Of a DNA stretch of 64,000 nucleotides, positions 33,532 to 47,200 are shown one piece after another (within the stretch, counting starts at the first letter, position 1; every line of letters starts with the position of its first letter). This DNA is from Rhytidiadelphus loreus. Taxonomy: Eukaryota > Streptophyta > Bryopsida > Hypnales > Hylocomiaceae. Location of the stretch: positions 88,797,447 through 88,861,446 of the forward strand of contig OX344761.1 of NCBI GenBank assembly GCA_947034895.1. Reading direction: 5' to 3'. A program made the position numbers and the translations under genes. The notes under the pieces were generated by a model, which saw nothing but the letters and a program-made list of their open reading frames with translations, ran no database searches and was not told the origin of the DNA.

Positions 33532-36306
33532 GTCGAAAATCCTTCAGATCCAGGATTTGTCCGTCGCCAAAATGCAGAAAATCAACACTTGCATTTCTTC
33601 TCAACAACAGTGAGCGACTCAGTTAAAGAGATCGTTGGAAAAAAGCACGAATCAGTTGGCACGAGTAATAAGAGAAATTGCAGAAGTTCGACGGATTCGT
33701 TCGTTCATCACAGGAAATAGGAAGCACATTACGGCGGAATCACAGGAAGTGACATTGCCACAACAAAGGTGATCAACTAGGGTTTCCATAGGCGATCACA
33801 CCAGTCAATTGCTACTTGCGAGAGACAGTTATGTTGTGAACCTTCACATGTAATGCTCAATAAAAACCGCCGAAGGCTCACCGGCTTCGAAAACAAATGT
33901 AGCTAAAGTTACCAAATTTCTACCAAAGGAACACAGTAAATTTTCTTTTCTGGTGGCTTGAATTCCTTCTTTTCGGCTAATTTTCCTACTTTTTTTTGGT
34001 TTACACATTGAAAATAATTTGAAATTAATTTTCTATGCATTTAAAACTCAAATATTTAAGAGCTTTTTGTACTTGAATAATTCAAAGTGCCCATTTTTAC
34101 ACTATTTTTGATTGTGGAGCATTTCAAAGCAAAAAGATATTAAAAAATTCTCTTTGTACATATCCAAAATATGATAGTTAGTATCAGGGTTGGAAATTAA
34201 GAAAACTAGATTTTCTCCCTTTTTTTGGAGAGACTCACTTTCATAAAATTCCAACCTTGATGCCTCCTAATCAAAAATTATTATTGGTAAGTCAAAGGAA
34301 AAAAAATAAAAAAAACTTGTATACAAAGTCGATTAAGTACAATTCATGAGGTTTGGAAGCTTTCATTCTTTTGACCTCTAACAACTTTTAGTAGTCTTAA
34401 ACCCTTCTCACTTGCAATATAGATATGGATTTTTTCTAAATTTACATATTTTTGTAGACAAAACAACTCACATACTCTAAACATTTTGTTACATAGAATT
34501 TTGGTTTTAAAGAGTTTTTTCAACTTTGATGATTATATAATCTTAAATTTGCATTGTTGAATCTTCATGTAAATTTGTAGACTAGTGCACAATTGAATAA
34601 TATTCAAAATCATATATATAGTCACTTTGTGAAATTGTGTCCTAGCAAAAGAATTTCATATCTATTTGAATGTAGGATTTTTTTTTGTTGGAAAATACTA
34701 ACCAACCATGTGCGCTTGGGATTAAATTTAAAACATATTATATATAATGAATTTAAAAATAAATAAAACTTTCAAAAAAATATTAGAAAAAATATTTTTT
34801 TAATTAAAATTCAAACTTAAAATATTTTACCAATTTTTTTTCTTTAGATAATGAACTACAAATTTATCAAAATTCAAACCATTACATTATTGAACCATGC
34901 ATACATTATTATCTCTAGTTGCTCAACTTTTAATAGACTAAATGGAGAATTTATAATTCATTACCTAAAATGAAGACTTTTTTGTGCTTATTGTAGCATT
35001 TCTATGAAATGACCAATATCTTAACAACCATAATTCTCATTTTCTCATAAATATATGTAAGATCGAGTATCTAATTCAATTTCAAACTAAATTTAAAGAA
35101 ACAAGCTCAAAAATATTGATAGATAAAAAGATTGTAGACTTCTATGATTGATGTTACAAAATTTATAAGAAAATACAACATTTTATGGTAAGAGTTTGTC
35201 TTATTTATTTTTAATACTCAAATCTTTAAACATGTAAGGTAGAAATATCATTAAAAGTAGAGTTTGCATGGAACACAAAATGAAATCAAAATTCAAAATT
35301 CTATAAGCTACAACTTAACCTTGAAGTGTTCTGATGTCCAATTTTTGAATGACTAACAGATTGAAATTCAAGTTTCATTCTCATTATAGCTTGAATGAAA
35401 ATCATCCTAATTTGTGGAGAACCTTTATCAAGTTGTTTTCCTATCTAATGGTTGGATTTGATGTTACTAGTATTCATTATTTTTCTAAAATTATAAGTGT
35501 GGAAGTATGTCAAGTGGTTGACTAAGCCCAAATTGCATTGACTTTGGTTCAAAATTAGATTTACAAAAATGAAGTCACAGATTTAAAGAACACAGAAATT
35601 TCAAAAAATCACCATGTGAAGAGAACCTCATTCTAAATCCATTCCAACAAATTGTACTAAAAAAATAATAATATATTGCTTGTAATTAAATTTTGAAGGA
35701 ATTTTGAAATTTTCCTTTCAAAATTTATAAAAGAAATATTGGTGAAAGCATTGGTGAATCTAATTGTACGGATGAAATCTATAACTCAAAATCTGCAACT
35801 TTTAGTTGTATATGAATTCCAAAATATTCTTCCAAATAGTACTTTATGATGAATTTTCTCAAATTGTGAATTTTGGAAAAGACTTTAGACGTTCAAGGGT
35901 TAAATGAGTCTATTTGTTTTATTATATTTTGTTTGATTGTTACAGTAAGAAGATATGCATCCCGTAGTTGTGTTCTTGGTACTATCAAAAAGCTCTCAGT
36001 GAAGAGGGTGCACAAACTTTGTTTCATTGGAGTTTGGACCTCCGGTGTGAAATATATTGAGTTTAAAAAAAAACTATATTAGAAAACTACTTCTACTTTT
36101 ACTTTTATGTTGCCTGTGGCAACGGCACAGGGCACACTAGTTTGTACCGTCAAAGGCATATTTCCTCCCTTTGTCGGTGACGAAGCTCTCTCTTCATTGG
36201 AATGCGTCGTCGTCTTGTTGCCACGATCCTCGGGTAGTGTCAGAGAATGTGTTCCGGTGAATTTGCGCATGAGCTTCAAGTTTCAGAAACTCCCCTGCGT
36301 GAAATC
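33532..36306. other. Spacer with promoter of paralogue B and AT-rich DNA
   Basis: 33.5-33.9 kb is mixed composition and should hold the promoter of paralogue B. From 33.9 to about 36.06 kb it is AT-rich with stops in every frame and no gene signal. From 36.08 kb the composition rises into the 5' part of the amidohydrolase gene. Confidence 0.5.
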
Positions 36307-39300
36307 ATGGCGCAATTGCACCTTTTAAGTCTCACTGCGGTGCTATTACTCGCACCATTTGCCGTATGGGCGGGCACGGAGACATTCGATGGATTGCAAC
36401 AACCCCCGATTGCCAGCTTCGGTGTCGCAACAGCAGCAACAGCAGGAGGAGAGAAACGAGCAATTGGTGAGGCAGGTTGGTTAGCAGGGGCGCACGAGAC
36501 GGACGTCGTGAAATGGATGACGAGCTTGCGACGCCGCATCCACTCCCACCCGGAATTGGCCTTCGAAGAGCATGAAACGAGCCGGGTGGTGCGGGAGGAG
36601 CTGGAAAATTTAGGTGTGGAGTATCGGTTCCCCGTGGCAGGCACAGGTGTGATTGCTACCATTGTTGGTGAAGGTGTGGGTCCGGTTGTGGCCTTGCGGG
36701 CTGACATGGATGCTCTTCCTATCCAGGTATTGTTGGATCCAATTCTCACGATGAATCTGAATTTGAATTTGTCGTGCCGGATGCTTCTTGTGTTCGTTCT
36801 GTCTCCGATTGAAGCTGAAGTAGTGTGGATTTGTGGATTCACGAGCTTGAGTGTGTTCGAGGTGAGATTTTAGGGTTGAGGCATGCAGTCATCAAGAATT
36901 GGTGTTCCTTTAGGAGATTCAATCTGAAAGAGGTCTGAATTAAAGGAGAGGGTGCTGTTACCGTCACTTATACAAGAATGACAGTTTTTCTTGCTCAATT
37001 TTTTGGGTATCGAATTTCTTTTCGAAGGCTAGACGGAATGATGTAGAATGCATTTTAACAAATATTTTTTTGGACTCCTGGAGAATTGATTATGATTTTT
37101 TGAAGTGAAAAGCAAGTTGTTCTGTATTCCTCTTCATGAAAACAAGTCTCCATGTTCCTAAAATGATTCCCACCACTCCCTACAATCAAAACGAAATTTA
37201 TGAATCAACATCTAATTCCTGGTAGCTCATGAGACACTCTACCGTAATTTCAAGTGCCATATTCATAAATTAGCATCCGCTTACCTACTTTCAACTCCAT
37301 GCTTGCGTTTAAATGAGTCTCCTCATGATGAAGTGACCGTTTTCAAATTATCACTGTGACATTTACTTCTTTTTTCAGAGACGGTTTCAAGAACACTAAC
37401 ATTTTTGGAACCCTCTATGCAGGAAGAGGTCGAGTGGGAGCATAAGAGCAAAGTAGCTGGGAAGATGCATGCGTGCGGTCATGACGCGCATGTAGCCATG
37501 CTTCTTGGAGCCGCTCGCCTACTCCAAAAGCATCGCAGCACCTTACCAGTGAGTTCTTTACCACCAATTCTCTATTCAGCTAGAGGATACTCTTTCTGTC
37601 ACTTTAAGCATTTTATCCTATTTGTAGATTGTGCTTTCATTGAGAGATCTCTCAATTGAGCTCACTGGTGAAATCACCTTGGATACTGCAAGAGCCAAAC
37701 TCTCTTGGGATCAGATTTTTCTCACTCAATGTGCAGTGATTTCGTATGAATCATTTAAAAGGGGGAGGTTTGTAGACCACTGTCGAGGGACAGAAGACAA
37801 TCCCGTTTCCATTCCAGATCAGTAGCCATCGACCAAGTTGGCCATAACAACTTGCTAATTGAAGACCAACCAAGTGTATTGGAAGAGATGAGATGCTGAT
37901 GGTAATAGGGGGTCGGCATCGGAGATGGAATGAGGTCCTAATGGTTTAAGTGTCGTCTACCTTTTCTCTCTCTAATTGGTGTGCACGGCAATGTTGCTGT
38001 GTGTTTTATGTTCGTAAACTGATTTTTTTTGACATGGCGGTCGACAGGGTTCCGTAATGCTAATCTTCCAGCCGGGTGAGGAGGGTCCCGCTGGGGCTAA
38101 GCGCATGGTGGAGGAAGGCGCTCTTGGGGACGCTACCGCCATCTTCGGCATCCATGTGTTCAATCATTTCTCCGTGGGCGCCGTGAGTGGCACGCCCGGT
38201 GCTGTGATGGCAGCCTGTGGATTCTTCGAGATACTCATTGAAGGGCAGGGTGGGCATGCGGCAGCGCCTCACATGACTAGGGACCCTATTGTGGCCGGCG
38301 CTGCTATAGTTCAGAGTTTACAACATATAATATCTCGTGGAGCCGATCCTCTTGATTCTCAGGTCTGATGCCCCGTTTTCTCCTAAAGAATTTTTGACTC
38401 TTTATTTTACCGTATTGATTTCCTTGAAAACAGTTTGAAACTCTTTTGACCAATATGTTTTCAGGTGGTGACAGTGGCCACGTTCAAGGGCGGGGATGCA
38501 TTCAATGTGATACCTGAGACAGTGACACTAGGTGGTACATTCCGAGCATTGTCGCCCGAGAGCTTCAAAATCCTGAAGAGACGCATTCAGGAGGTTTGTA
38601 ACCCTCTTTGCTTTCCTTTTTGTGGCTTGTCTTCTAGCCCCTACGTGCCCAATCTCAAAAGAGAATGTCCATTTGGGGAGCTCATCTTAGATCTCAAAAC
38701 CGATTTCTAATTTTCTGTCGTTCGAAAATACTGGGTATGATTTCTTCTTTCTGCTAAGGGCGGTACAATTCACGATATCAGCCACTGGACTCTGCCGTTT
38801 CTTTCCAAATCTAGCCTTGTGCGATTCTGAGCTCTCGAATTCCGTCTCAAAGTCCTAGGCCTCTTGAGAACTTGAGTAGCTTTGCCTAAATTGTCTCCAT
38901 TCTTGAAGCACAATTCTTGAACTCTGACACCCCCTATTGGTTCATTTTGTTACCTCCCTTGGAGCTTGCTAAATGATATATTTTTATTCCTGTACAATCG
39001 GAAGTGGTTTGTCGGTCATTTGGGCTAATCGTGTCAAGATTCAACGTAGACTTAATTCAAATATGTCTCTGATGTCCACGTATAATCAAGCAGGTTGCAG
39101 AGGGACAAGCAGCCGTGTACAGATGCCGAGCCACTGTTGATTTCCTGGAGAAAGAAAAACCCTTCTACCCCGTGACAGCAAGTACAGACGCAGAATACGA
39201 ACTTATGCGTGATGTGGCCGTGAAGCTACTGGGTGAGAAGAATGTGAAGACTCAGGTACCTATGATGGGGGCAGAAGACTTCGCATTTTTCTTGGAAAAG

Positions 39301-39483
39301 ATTCCAGGTGCATACATGATGGTTGGCGCCAAGGACCCGAAGCTGGATGCGTTGGCCTCAAGTCATTCTCCCACCTTTTGGATCAATGAAGAAGTTCTAC
39401 CATACGGAGCAGCTTTACTTGCAGCTGTTGCAGAAAAGTACCTACAAAACTCAGTGCTTGCAGCTTCCATTGCTTCAACGTAG
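36307..39483 (+). CDS. ILR1/IAR3-like amidohydrolase (M20 metallopeptidase family), 5 exons
   Basis: Exons 36307-36726, 37423-37548, 38048-38362, 38465-38593 and 39094-39483 join in phase to 459 residues, the normal size for the family. The chosen ATG gives a clean signal peptide ([23 protein letters not shown]). An upstream in-frame ATG at 36247 would bury it. [47 protein letters not shown] and [12 protein letters not shown] are all present. The predicted metal ligands are therefore C158, H160, E194, H218 and H421. Relatives hydrolyse amide conjugates of indole-3-acetic acid or jasmonate in the endoplasmic reticulum. Substrate is not predictable, and in early land plants the family may act on other N-acyl amino acids. 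The C-terminus (ASIAST) lacks a KDEL/HDEL retention signal. Confidence 0.88.
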
Positions 39484-42170
39484 CTCAGTTGACAGCGTCC
39501 TTTGTGTGCCGAGGTCGCATGCAATGGCTACTGTGCTGCAATTCAGACAGTTGCCGGATCGTGTTACTACTGAGACAAGAGAAAGAGCTCATTGTACACT
39601 GCCCTGACAAAGTGATTAGCGCGTCCCTTTGTTTCCGTACCCCGAGCCCATTTTCAAAAGTGTTCTTCAGCAATTTTTGTGCAATTTTGTATCATTGCAT
39701 TTTTGTGTACGTGTTCCTGATCATGTTCAATTTCAGAAAATTTAATCTCTATTTTCGGCGAATTTTTTACATTAAATCTCATGATATTACATGCTCATGG
39801 ATTGAGAGTTGTTAGTGATGAATTTTCAAAATTCAATTGTATGTAGATTTTGGAATTGTCAATAAGCACATCTTATCCTTATGCCATATTTAACTACTTT
39901 TGGACTTTCAATAGTCCAAATTTATAAAAGTGGTGAAATCCCCAGTTGTTTTAATTCCTATGTATTTGGATATCTCCCATGTATTATTGTTTCACATGCA
40001 TTGAATTTTGCACCCACAAGTATTGCAGGGAGTGCTTCATGTGTTTGGAAATGAAAGAAATCATTTAGTTATTGTTCCATAGTTGATTGTACAAGAGGTC
40101 ATATGATTGGATTGGGAGATCTCTGGACTAAGTATCCTAGATTTTTGCATCCAATTTATAGCACAATTGACGTTCCAAAACCTAAATTTGATTCTTGTGC
40201 TTTAGTGCAAGAGTCATATCTAAATTCATCCATAACAATATATGATTTATACTTAGACACAATGTAAGCGAGTGTTACAAAGCTATGGTATCCCAAGAGT
40301 TCAATAGAAGCACACAAAAGTGAATTCAAAAGTTCTAAACTCGAGTTCAAAATAATGAAATGAGCAATCTCTTAGGAATAAAGACCCCGGTCAAATCTCA
40401 AAATGAGATCCCTCGACTAATAGTCAATTTCATGTTGTCAACTACTAGTACTACACTTAAGGTTTTAGAGTACATTTCTAAGTCAGATTTCTTACAATTT
40501 GTATGAAGAACAAGATTCTTTCACTATTGAAATAGATTCGTACTTGGTTGCCCCTACATAATAGTGAAGATGCAGACTCCAAATTACCACAATTCCATCA
40601 CTGAATAATTGTGAGAGAAAATAAGTGCATATTCAAACTAATCTTAGTGCATGTATAATCCGAATATTATATTTTGTTTTTGATACAAAAATGAACCACT
40701 TCCATTACAACAGATGAGAGAAAACACAACCTACACTTTAGCTATGAGGTCTCTATCTATGTATTGCATGCAAAGAATAAACATCATAAACATATTGATA
40801 TGTTCATCAAGATTTATTGTACTATTACATGTCACAAACAATAGTTCTTAGAGTACTATTGTAAAACAATCATACTCAAATATGGCAGTGTACCTTGAAA
40901 ACCTAACTTGTGACTGTGCTTAGTGGAGGGAGAATGAATTAGGGGATCTCACAATGACCCGCAGAATGCATTAAGAAGTTTTACAATAATTGGATGATCA
41001 ACTTGGACCAGTTTGTTTGTTTTCATTTTTTATGAAGTGCCAAATTGGTGATATTAAATGTTATAGTGGTGTTTGAAATTTCAACATTCATCCACATATT
41101 GGATAGAAAATACCACATTAGCATATATCATATATCCGTAATTTTATTTTCATCCATTCTCTAGCAATTTCATCTAATAAGTTTTTATGATTTGAAGAAT
41201 TTTGGCGATTTCATCCAAAATTTTACTATTTAAGTTCCAAGGGCTTGGCGTAAGGTCAATTATTTTAGTGCAATTTGACAACAAATTGCCAAAAAAAAAC
41301 ACTGACAAAGATAATGTACACAATCATGGAACCACCTCATTTGTCCAATTCAAATTCACTAAAGTAGCCTCCCTAGTCTTTTTAGAAATTGTTTGTAATT
41401 TTGGAACTACTATCTTGAATCAATTTGAGTATAGTATACATGTAGCTTCCATCCAAATCAAGTTACTATTTTCAACAATCCACTTACCATACCAACAACT
41501 CCAGTGCTTCAATTCCAAAGTGGTATTGAAGCTATCTAATCATCAATATTGAAGCAAGAACTTTCCATTATTTACATCTCCTTCCAATCTACATACGGTG
41601 GTCCAGGACAATGCTCTTCTTTGCTAAACAACACACATTTCAAGGTCTTCAAGTCTGAGAAGAATCCATGAGCTTGGGCATGTATCAAGCCAAGGGTTGA
41701 AGCTCTCCAATGGCGCTTTTTTTGCAAGGCTGCAATAAGGTTTGGGATCCTCTTCTTCTAGGATCATGTCTACTAGATTGACAATGGATCCTAGGCTAAG
41801 AATTTATATGATGCACCACCCTCCAATCATATTGTGGTGAAAAGCTTTTCCACCAATTCTATAGGACATTTAGGTAGTGGTTCCTTCAACTTGAACATCA
41901 CACGCTTCCAATAATTTATGTAAGGTTTGAACGTACTTGTAAATCCCTCACATTTTGACATTCCGTTCTATTAGTATTGAATGTACTTCTCTAGTCCTAC
42001 CATCATGAAACCCTAGTTCACAATAGTTTTCTGTACTATTTCTCTACAATAGCCTTTTCTTGATTTCTCGTTGGTTTGGGAACTTTGTTGCCTCCATGGG
42101 CTTGAATGGAATAGGCTTCGGATGCTTCAAAGGGAGCATCAACTAACCATTAATGTCTCAATTCTAGAAG
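39484..42170. other. AT-rich intergenic DNA, no supportable gene
   Basis: The amidohydrolase 3' UTR comes first. After it the sequence is AT-rich with no recognisable coding block. The 117-codon frame at 41202-41552 has no recognisable content, atypical composition and no splice partners. Confidence 0.55.
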
Positions 42171-42179
42171 TGAAGAGAC

Positions 42180-43140
42180 TATGAATCAATTACTAACTTC
42201 TTATATCTCATGATTGGAACCCCATCACTATCCATGTAGAACCTGAAAAGATGCATCTCCTCCAACCTAATTAATGTCATGGATGTGTTGCTTTAGTAAT
42301 CCTTGATGAACAACTTGAAGTTCCCCACCTCATGTATGAACTCCGTCATGAATGGCAATTCTTGCGACTACATGAAGGCTTTCATGAGGTCAACAACAAC
42401 AAAAGTGTTTTTGCTCTTCAAGGCCTTTGAGGGATGGTTGAAATAGGCATCAATGTCCTTGTAAGTGTATCTAACTAGTAGAAAATCAACTTGAATTTCC
42501 TTGAAGACACTTCGCACTGTCAACAAGGACAAGAACACTATAAAATATTGGTTTTTGTTATCCTTAGCAAAGTTGTCAAACTAAAGATATAAATCTTAAA
42601 GAAGGAGGATACATCCGACCCAAGCTCCTGGTTTAGTTAAGATTAGGTTGTCTATAAATCTAAACTTTCCTCTAAATAGTGCCTTGAACATTGAGTTAGC
42701 CAACAAGTATAGAAAGAGGTTGTCTCCTTTCAAATCGGTGGATCGTCCAATCGACAAAACAATCCCATCAATGACAAAATCGTGAAGTTCAAGTCTATCA
42801 ACCAGTGTGATGGAGCATAATGGGCGTACTTACTAGCACCATGAGCTACCATTCTAGTTACTCTCATCAAAAGCTACTCCAATCTAGCCATGGCCTTTGT
42901 TGTCATCTACATTTTAGATAGAGTTGTCTTGGATGTATCCATCTTGTCGTGAATTATACATAATATGTTTTGAGGATTTCTTTTGAATTCCTCATGCCAA
43001 GTCATATACAATCAACAGTAAGAAGCTTGGTGATTGAGATATTGAGTTTGTTGCTTGATGAACGCCACTTACTCAAGGCTCCCCTTGGATGATTTCAGCA
43101 AAAATTGTTTAAGCTAGTCGCACGTGCTACACTTCGCAAA
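42180..43140 (-). pseudogene. Relic of a DUF7869-type transposase/integrase-like protein
   Basis: Read on the minus strand in one main frame with several stops. In order it shows CSTCD*LKQ, HEEFKRNPQNILCIIHDKMDTSKTTL, TTKAMARLE, ASKYAHYAPS, DLYL*FDNFAKDNKNQY, FIVFLSLL, VFKEIQVDFLLV, YKDIDAYFNHPSKAL, then EEMHLFRFYMDSDGVPIMRYK. From memory, this is the order and spacing of the DUF7869 family: HDKMD, QxDNxxxENKN, FLxLLVxxGxFxEVxVxFLxVGHTHEDID, then an RFxMDxxGxPxMxYK tail. Those proteins are thought to come from mobile elements. The acidic positions of a possible DDD/E site are still visible, but stops make it dead. The N-terminal part was not found. Confidence 0.6.
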
Positions 43141-44051
43141 TGAACTTCCAACAAGCTTAATAGAGACATTGTTGAAGCACTCCTTCCTAAGTCTACTAAT
43201 AGTTGACTGGTTGATAGGTGGAAGGCCATAGTTTGCATTCAATTGCACATCCAAAACTATGATACTTTAGCATCGGTAGGAGCAAAAGGAAAAGGAAAGG
43301 AATGCATTGATTAGAAACTAGAAGCACTACCTTGTTGGCATTTATTTGGACTCGTTTCCAATTCCTTTCCGTAGGTAGAAATTTAATCATGTCCACTCAC
43401 CTATTTCCAATGCCACGCATTTGGTGGGGCATTTGATCATGTTCTTGTCTTTGATTGCTTTCATGGTTTTAGTGACCTGAACAATTCGAATCCCTAGGCA
43501 CTTAATGACTTTGTTTTTGTGCGTCTCTAAATCATACCATCTTTATACTTCTTGACGTAACTAGCTATGGTATGTTGACTTGGGGATGACGTGAATTATG
43601 TACTGTGCTGTAGCACAAACTTTTGCTCTTTATGGTGTGATGAATTTTTGCTTTCGATCCCCCTCTAATTTGTGAAGTTGTCTTCCAACAGAAATTCTAT
43701 ATTCATGGCAGTCCTCAAATGAATTCTAATAGTATTTCTTCCTTACCAAGAACGTATAGAACTAATTAAAATATTGGCAACACAAACGCTCTTTATACTT
43801 CTCCAAGATGACCTTACAAATTTCACCATCTCCAATTTAAAGTCATACAATGAATCTTTCAAATCTACCTTGGGCTTCCAAACAACAAATCAATAAGGTG
43901 CTTTCATTCTACCGTCAAGGTAAGCTAGAGGCTAGTGTCGTCAATGTCGAGAACACCAAGAAAAATGATCCATTGTTTCTTTCAACAAACGACCATTGGA
44001 AAACCAACACTTGAACATTGGCCAACAAGTGTGAGTCATTATGGCCTCATT
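43141..44051. other. AT-rich DNA upstream of the DUF7869 relic
   Basis: It might contain the decayed N-terminus of the minus-strand relic, but no frame stays open or matches anything I know. Confidence 0.35.
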
Positions 44052-44238
44052 CACTAGAAGAAAACTACGTCGCAGTCAACAAAACCACATCAAATTGGTT
44101 TTGTTGACTGCGCTGTTGAAAACGCAGTGAAAATGAAGAAAAACGCAGATTTTGTGTTTTCACTGCGTTTTCAACAACGCAGTCAACAAAACCAATCTAA
44201 TGTGGTTTTGTTGACTGCAACGTAGTTTTCTTTTAGTG
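44052..44238. mobile_element. 187-bp CACTA-type MITE, nearly perfect palindrome
   Basis: The left end is CACTAGAAGAAAACTACG and the right end CGTAGTTTTCTTTTAGTG. These are typical CACTA termini, with the subterminal AGAAAA. A 3-bp target duplication ATT flanks it at 44049-44051 and 44239-44241, as expected for this superfamily. The arms (44052-44133 and 44157-44238) differ at only a few bases. Within each arm GCAGTCAACAAAACCA is itself mirrored by TGGTTTTGTTGACTGC, making nested hairpins. No ORF is present. Confidence 0.9.
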
Positions 44239-47200
44239 ATTGTTACCTACAAAAACATTGAAGATTGATACACCTATGTAGTCCTCACGAAGTGTTGTAT
44301 CCTGGACATGATCTTCCAACATCCAACAGTTTATATGATCCAACAAAACAAGCAACCTCTTGCATCCTTTTGATGTACATCAAGTTCAATCCAAGCTCTT
44401 TGACGAATATATGAACATGGATCTATTAGGGGATCCCTCGATGATCCGACAATGTTGGCAGCTCTCCACGTCACTACCCACTCTTGAACATCCTCTAATG
44501 TTGCCACACCACTCTAACAAAGGTAGCAAATTAAATCTGGAAATTCTAATTTGATAGAGTAAGGTCATACCAAAATATAAATCCACAATTCTACCGATAT
44601 GGGCACACTAAGCCACTAGCCCATGAGACAAACCTCCTTTACAATCCCTACTCCAAGTCTTCAACTTCACCAATTCTAGAAACAAGCAGCTCAATCCAAT
44701 CACCATTAATGAACAATTTACATTTAGCATTGGATTGCATTCACCGTTGTATTCACTAGTTGAGTGTCTCAATTTTGGCAAGAATCCCTTATCTTAAAAG
44801 TCTCTTATATGGGTGTAGGGTATACATTTAATGTACAACTTATGTATCCATATTCATGTAATGGCTTATATCAACCATTGATGGCATGGCCAGTTGGATG
44901 GTGTTGATAAGAATTAAGAGTTGATGGTGGCCATTGATGGCCCACTTAAAATAGACAGTTGGATTTTGTTGGGAACAATCAGATTGGGGGTCATTGCCGG
45001 GCAAGGAAAGAAGGGCAATAGGATGGTGTGGGGTATACTAGATACAGAGTCTAGACTTTTTTCGCACAATGTTGGTCCTTTTTGTACTTGGAGCTCTCAT
45101 TCATGTGATTATGTGTGATTTTGTGCACATTCAAATTCTTGCAATGTAGATTTGAAAATTGTTTGTGTTTTCAGTTTGCTTGAAAACATTGTATGATCAT
45201 TAGTATTGGTTTCTAATGTCAAACAATAGCAATAGTGAGGGTTTTGAAGATGAACAGGTTGAAGTAGAGGATCACAGTACCATAGTGAAAATTGAAAATG
45301 TTGTAAGCACTTGGATTCCACCTCTCTATGTTGAGGAACCCACCCTTGTTTATGATGGGAAGCTGCCATTTTTAGAAAAACATTTGAGTAAGTCTATGAG
45401 CCTATGGTCTTTTGAATAGAGGAAAGTCTCCCAAGAAATTGAAGATAGGAAAAGATGTTACATACTTACATTGGACATTATTATTGACATAAAAAGATGA
45501 TTGCAAGAAACACTTGTTCTATTTTCCACTCAATTTTCCATCACAATTGGAGTGATGTTATAATTGATTTCGCTATAACTTTTGAAGCACAAGTCCACTG
45601 AACATGAAACTTTTATTGGACATGTCTAACTTGATGGTAATCAGATCATTTATTTATTTTAATTTAAAAAAATCATTTTATATTTTAAAGTCAATTTTGT
45701 TAATTTGTCACACTTTGAGGTTTGGATTTTTTCAGTACATTCGGTGTACCCAAATTGAATGATCTAGAGTTGAAATTTTGGTGGTCTATTCTCACACTAG
45801 GTAGGCATATGCCTACCAAGGGGAATTTTAAAATATATTATTTTATGTCCTCTAGATCCATGCAAATAGAACTCCCTTGCACAAGCATTCCTGAACATTG
45901 AAGATGGTATCGACTTCATTTTTTTGGTGAAATTTGATCACCATCAAGTCCTCACAAATGGCTTATTTTTAGTTTTTCTTGTTCATGATTTTCTATTTAT
46001 TATTAAATTATAGTTCATTGTTTCTATTTTTCTATGACAATCTATCTTTTTTTTCTATAGTATTGTTTCAATACTCACAAGTAATCCATAGTACTTGCAA
46101 TGGTACTTTCAAGGGTACTTTTAGTTGTCAATTTTTACAATCATTGATTGAGATTGTTCCACTACAGAGTATTCATAGTACTCTGGGGCTGAAAAGCAAA
46201 TTTTGCCAAAACAATACAAAAAATGGAAGGTGTTTTTGCAATGACCCAAAAACACAAGTTGTTTTATGGGACGTCCACTAAAATCATGAAAATGTCATAT
46301 AAAACACGGATTCCTTATAGTGAAATGTGATTGAATGTGCTATCCAAATAGAAAGATACATGATAATTGAACACTTTCTATTAAATAATATACTCAATCT
46401 TTACCTTGGCACCACTGACAATTGAAACAATAAAATCATGTGAAGTTAGTCAATCAATAAGTTGCTCATACAACAAGTGAACTTTGGGTTAGTGGCCTAG
46501 TTAACGGTGTTATATAGTTTTATCCATCTATAGGTACACCAATATATAATTTTTAAAGTAGCTAATATAACCAATGAAGTTTGACTTGATGGTATCATAA
46601 TTTTATCCATCTAGAGATACACCTATATATGTTGTTTAAATTTATATAGCATTGCACCTATAAACTAGTGTATAACACTCTACGTAAAATTAACAATTTA
46701 ATTACAATGACATTCTTTACCTTTTAAAAAAAAGTAATATTTAATCAACTATTGTGGTTATTGTCAACTATAGTGAAAAGAATGGGTGACCAATAATTCT
46801 TGAATGATATGTACATACTTCATTGCATCCAAACAACCTATAGTTATAAATGAAATTATAAAGATTAAATAAATTATATAAAATAGACATATCCATTAAA
46901 TAGTGCAAACATGGTATGAGGATTGTGTGACCAAAACTATACACCAAATTCTTGACCATTTTGTAAAACATTCATTTAAATCAAAATATTCAACCATTAT
47001 AGCCTTGGAGCCATTTTTTGATGTAAATACAAGAGAATTGAAGACTATAAGGTGTGATCTAACGTGCAAGGAATGGGATCATTGGTGAATGTCGTTAGTG
47101 AAAAGTGAAAGAATGATCGTTGCAAAATATATATTTAACAAATTAGTAGAGATTTCTTCAAATGATAATTATATAAAAAAACATTATGATTTCAATTGAG

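Noticed and set aside
41202..41552. 117-codon plus-strand frame in AT-rich DNA
   Set aside because: No recognisable domain, no splice partners, and composition typical of the surrounding non-coding DNA.
42605..42815. A minus-strand stretch (GRSTDLKGDNLFLYLLANS) that at first looked like the QGxPLSPxLF motif of a LINE reverse transcriptase
   Set aside because: The sequence on both sides follows the DUF7869 motif order instead (HDKMD before, QFDN and IDAYF after), and no FADD-like motif follows at the right distance.
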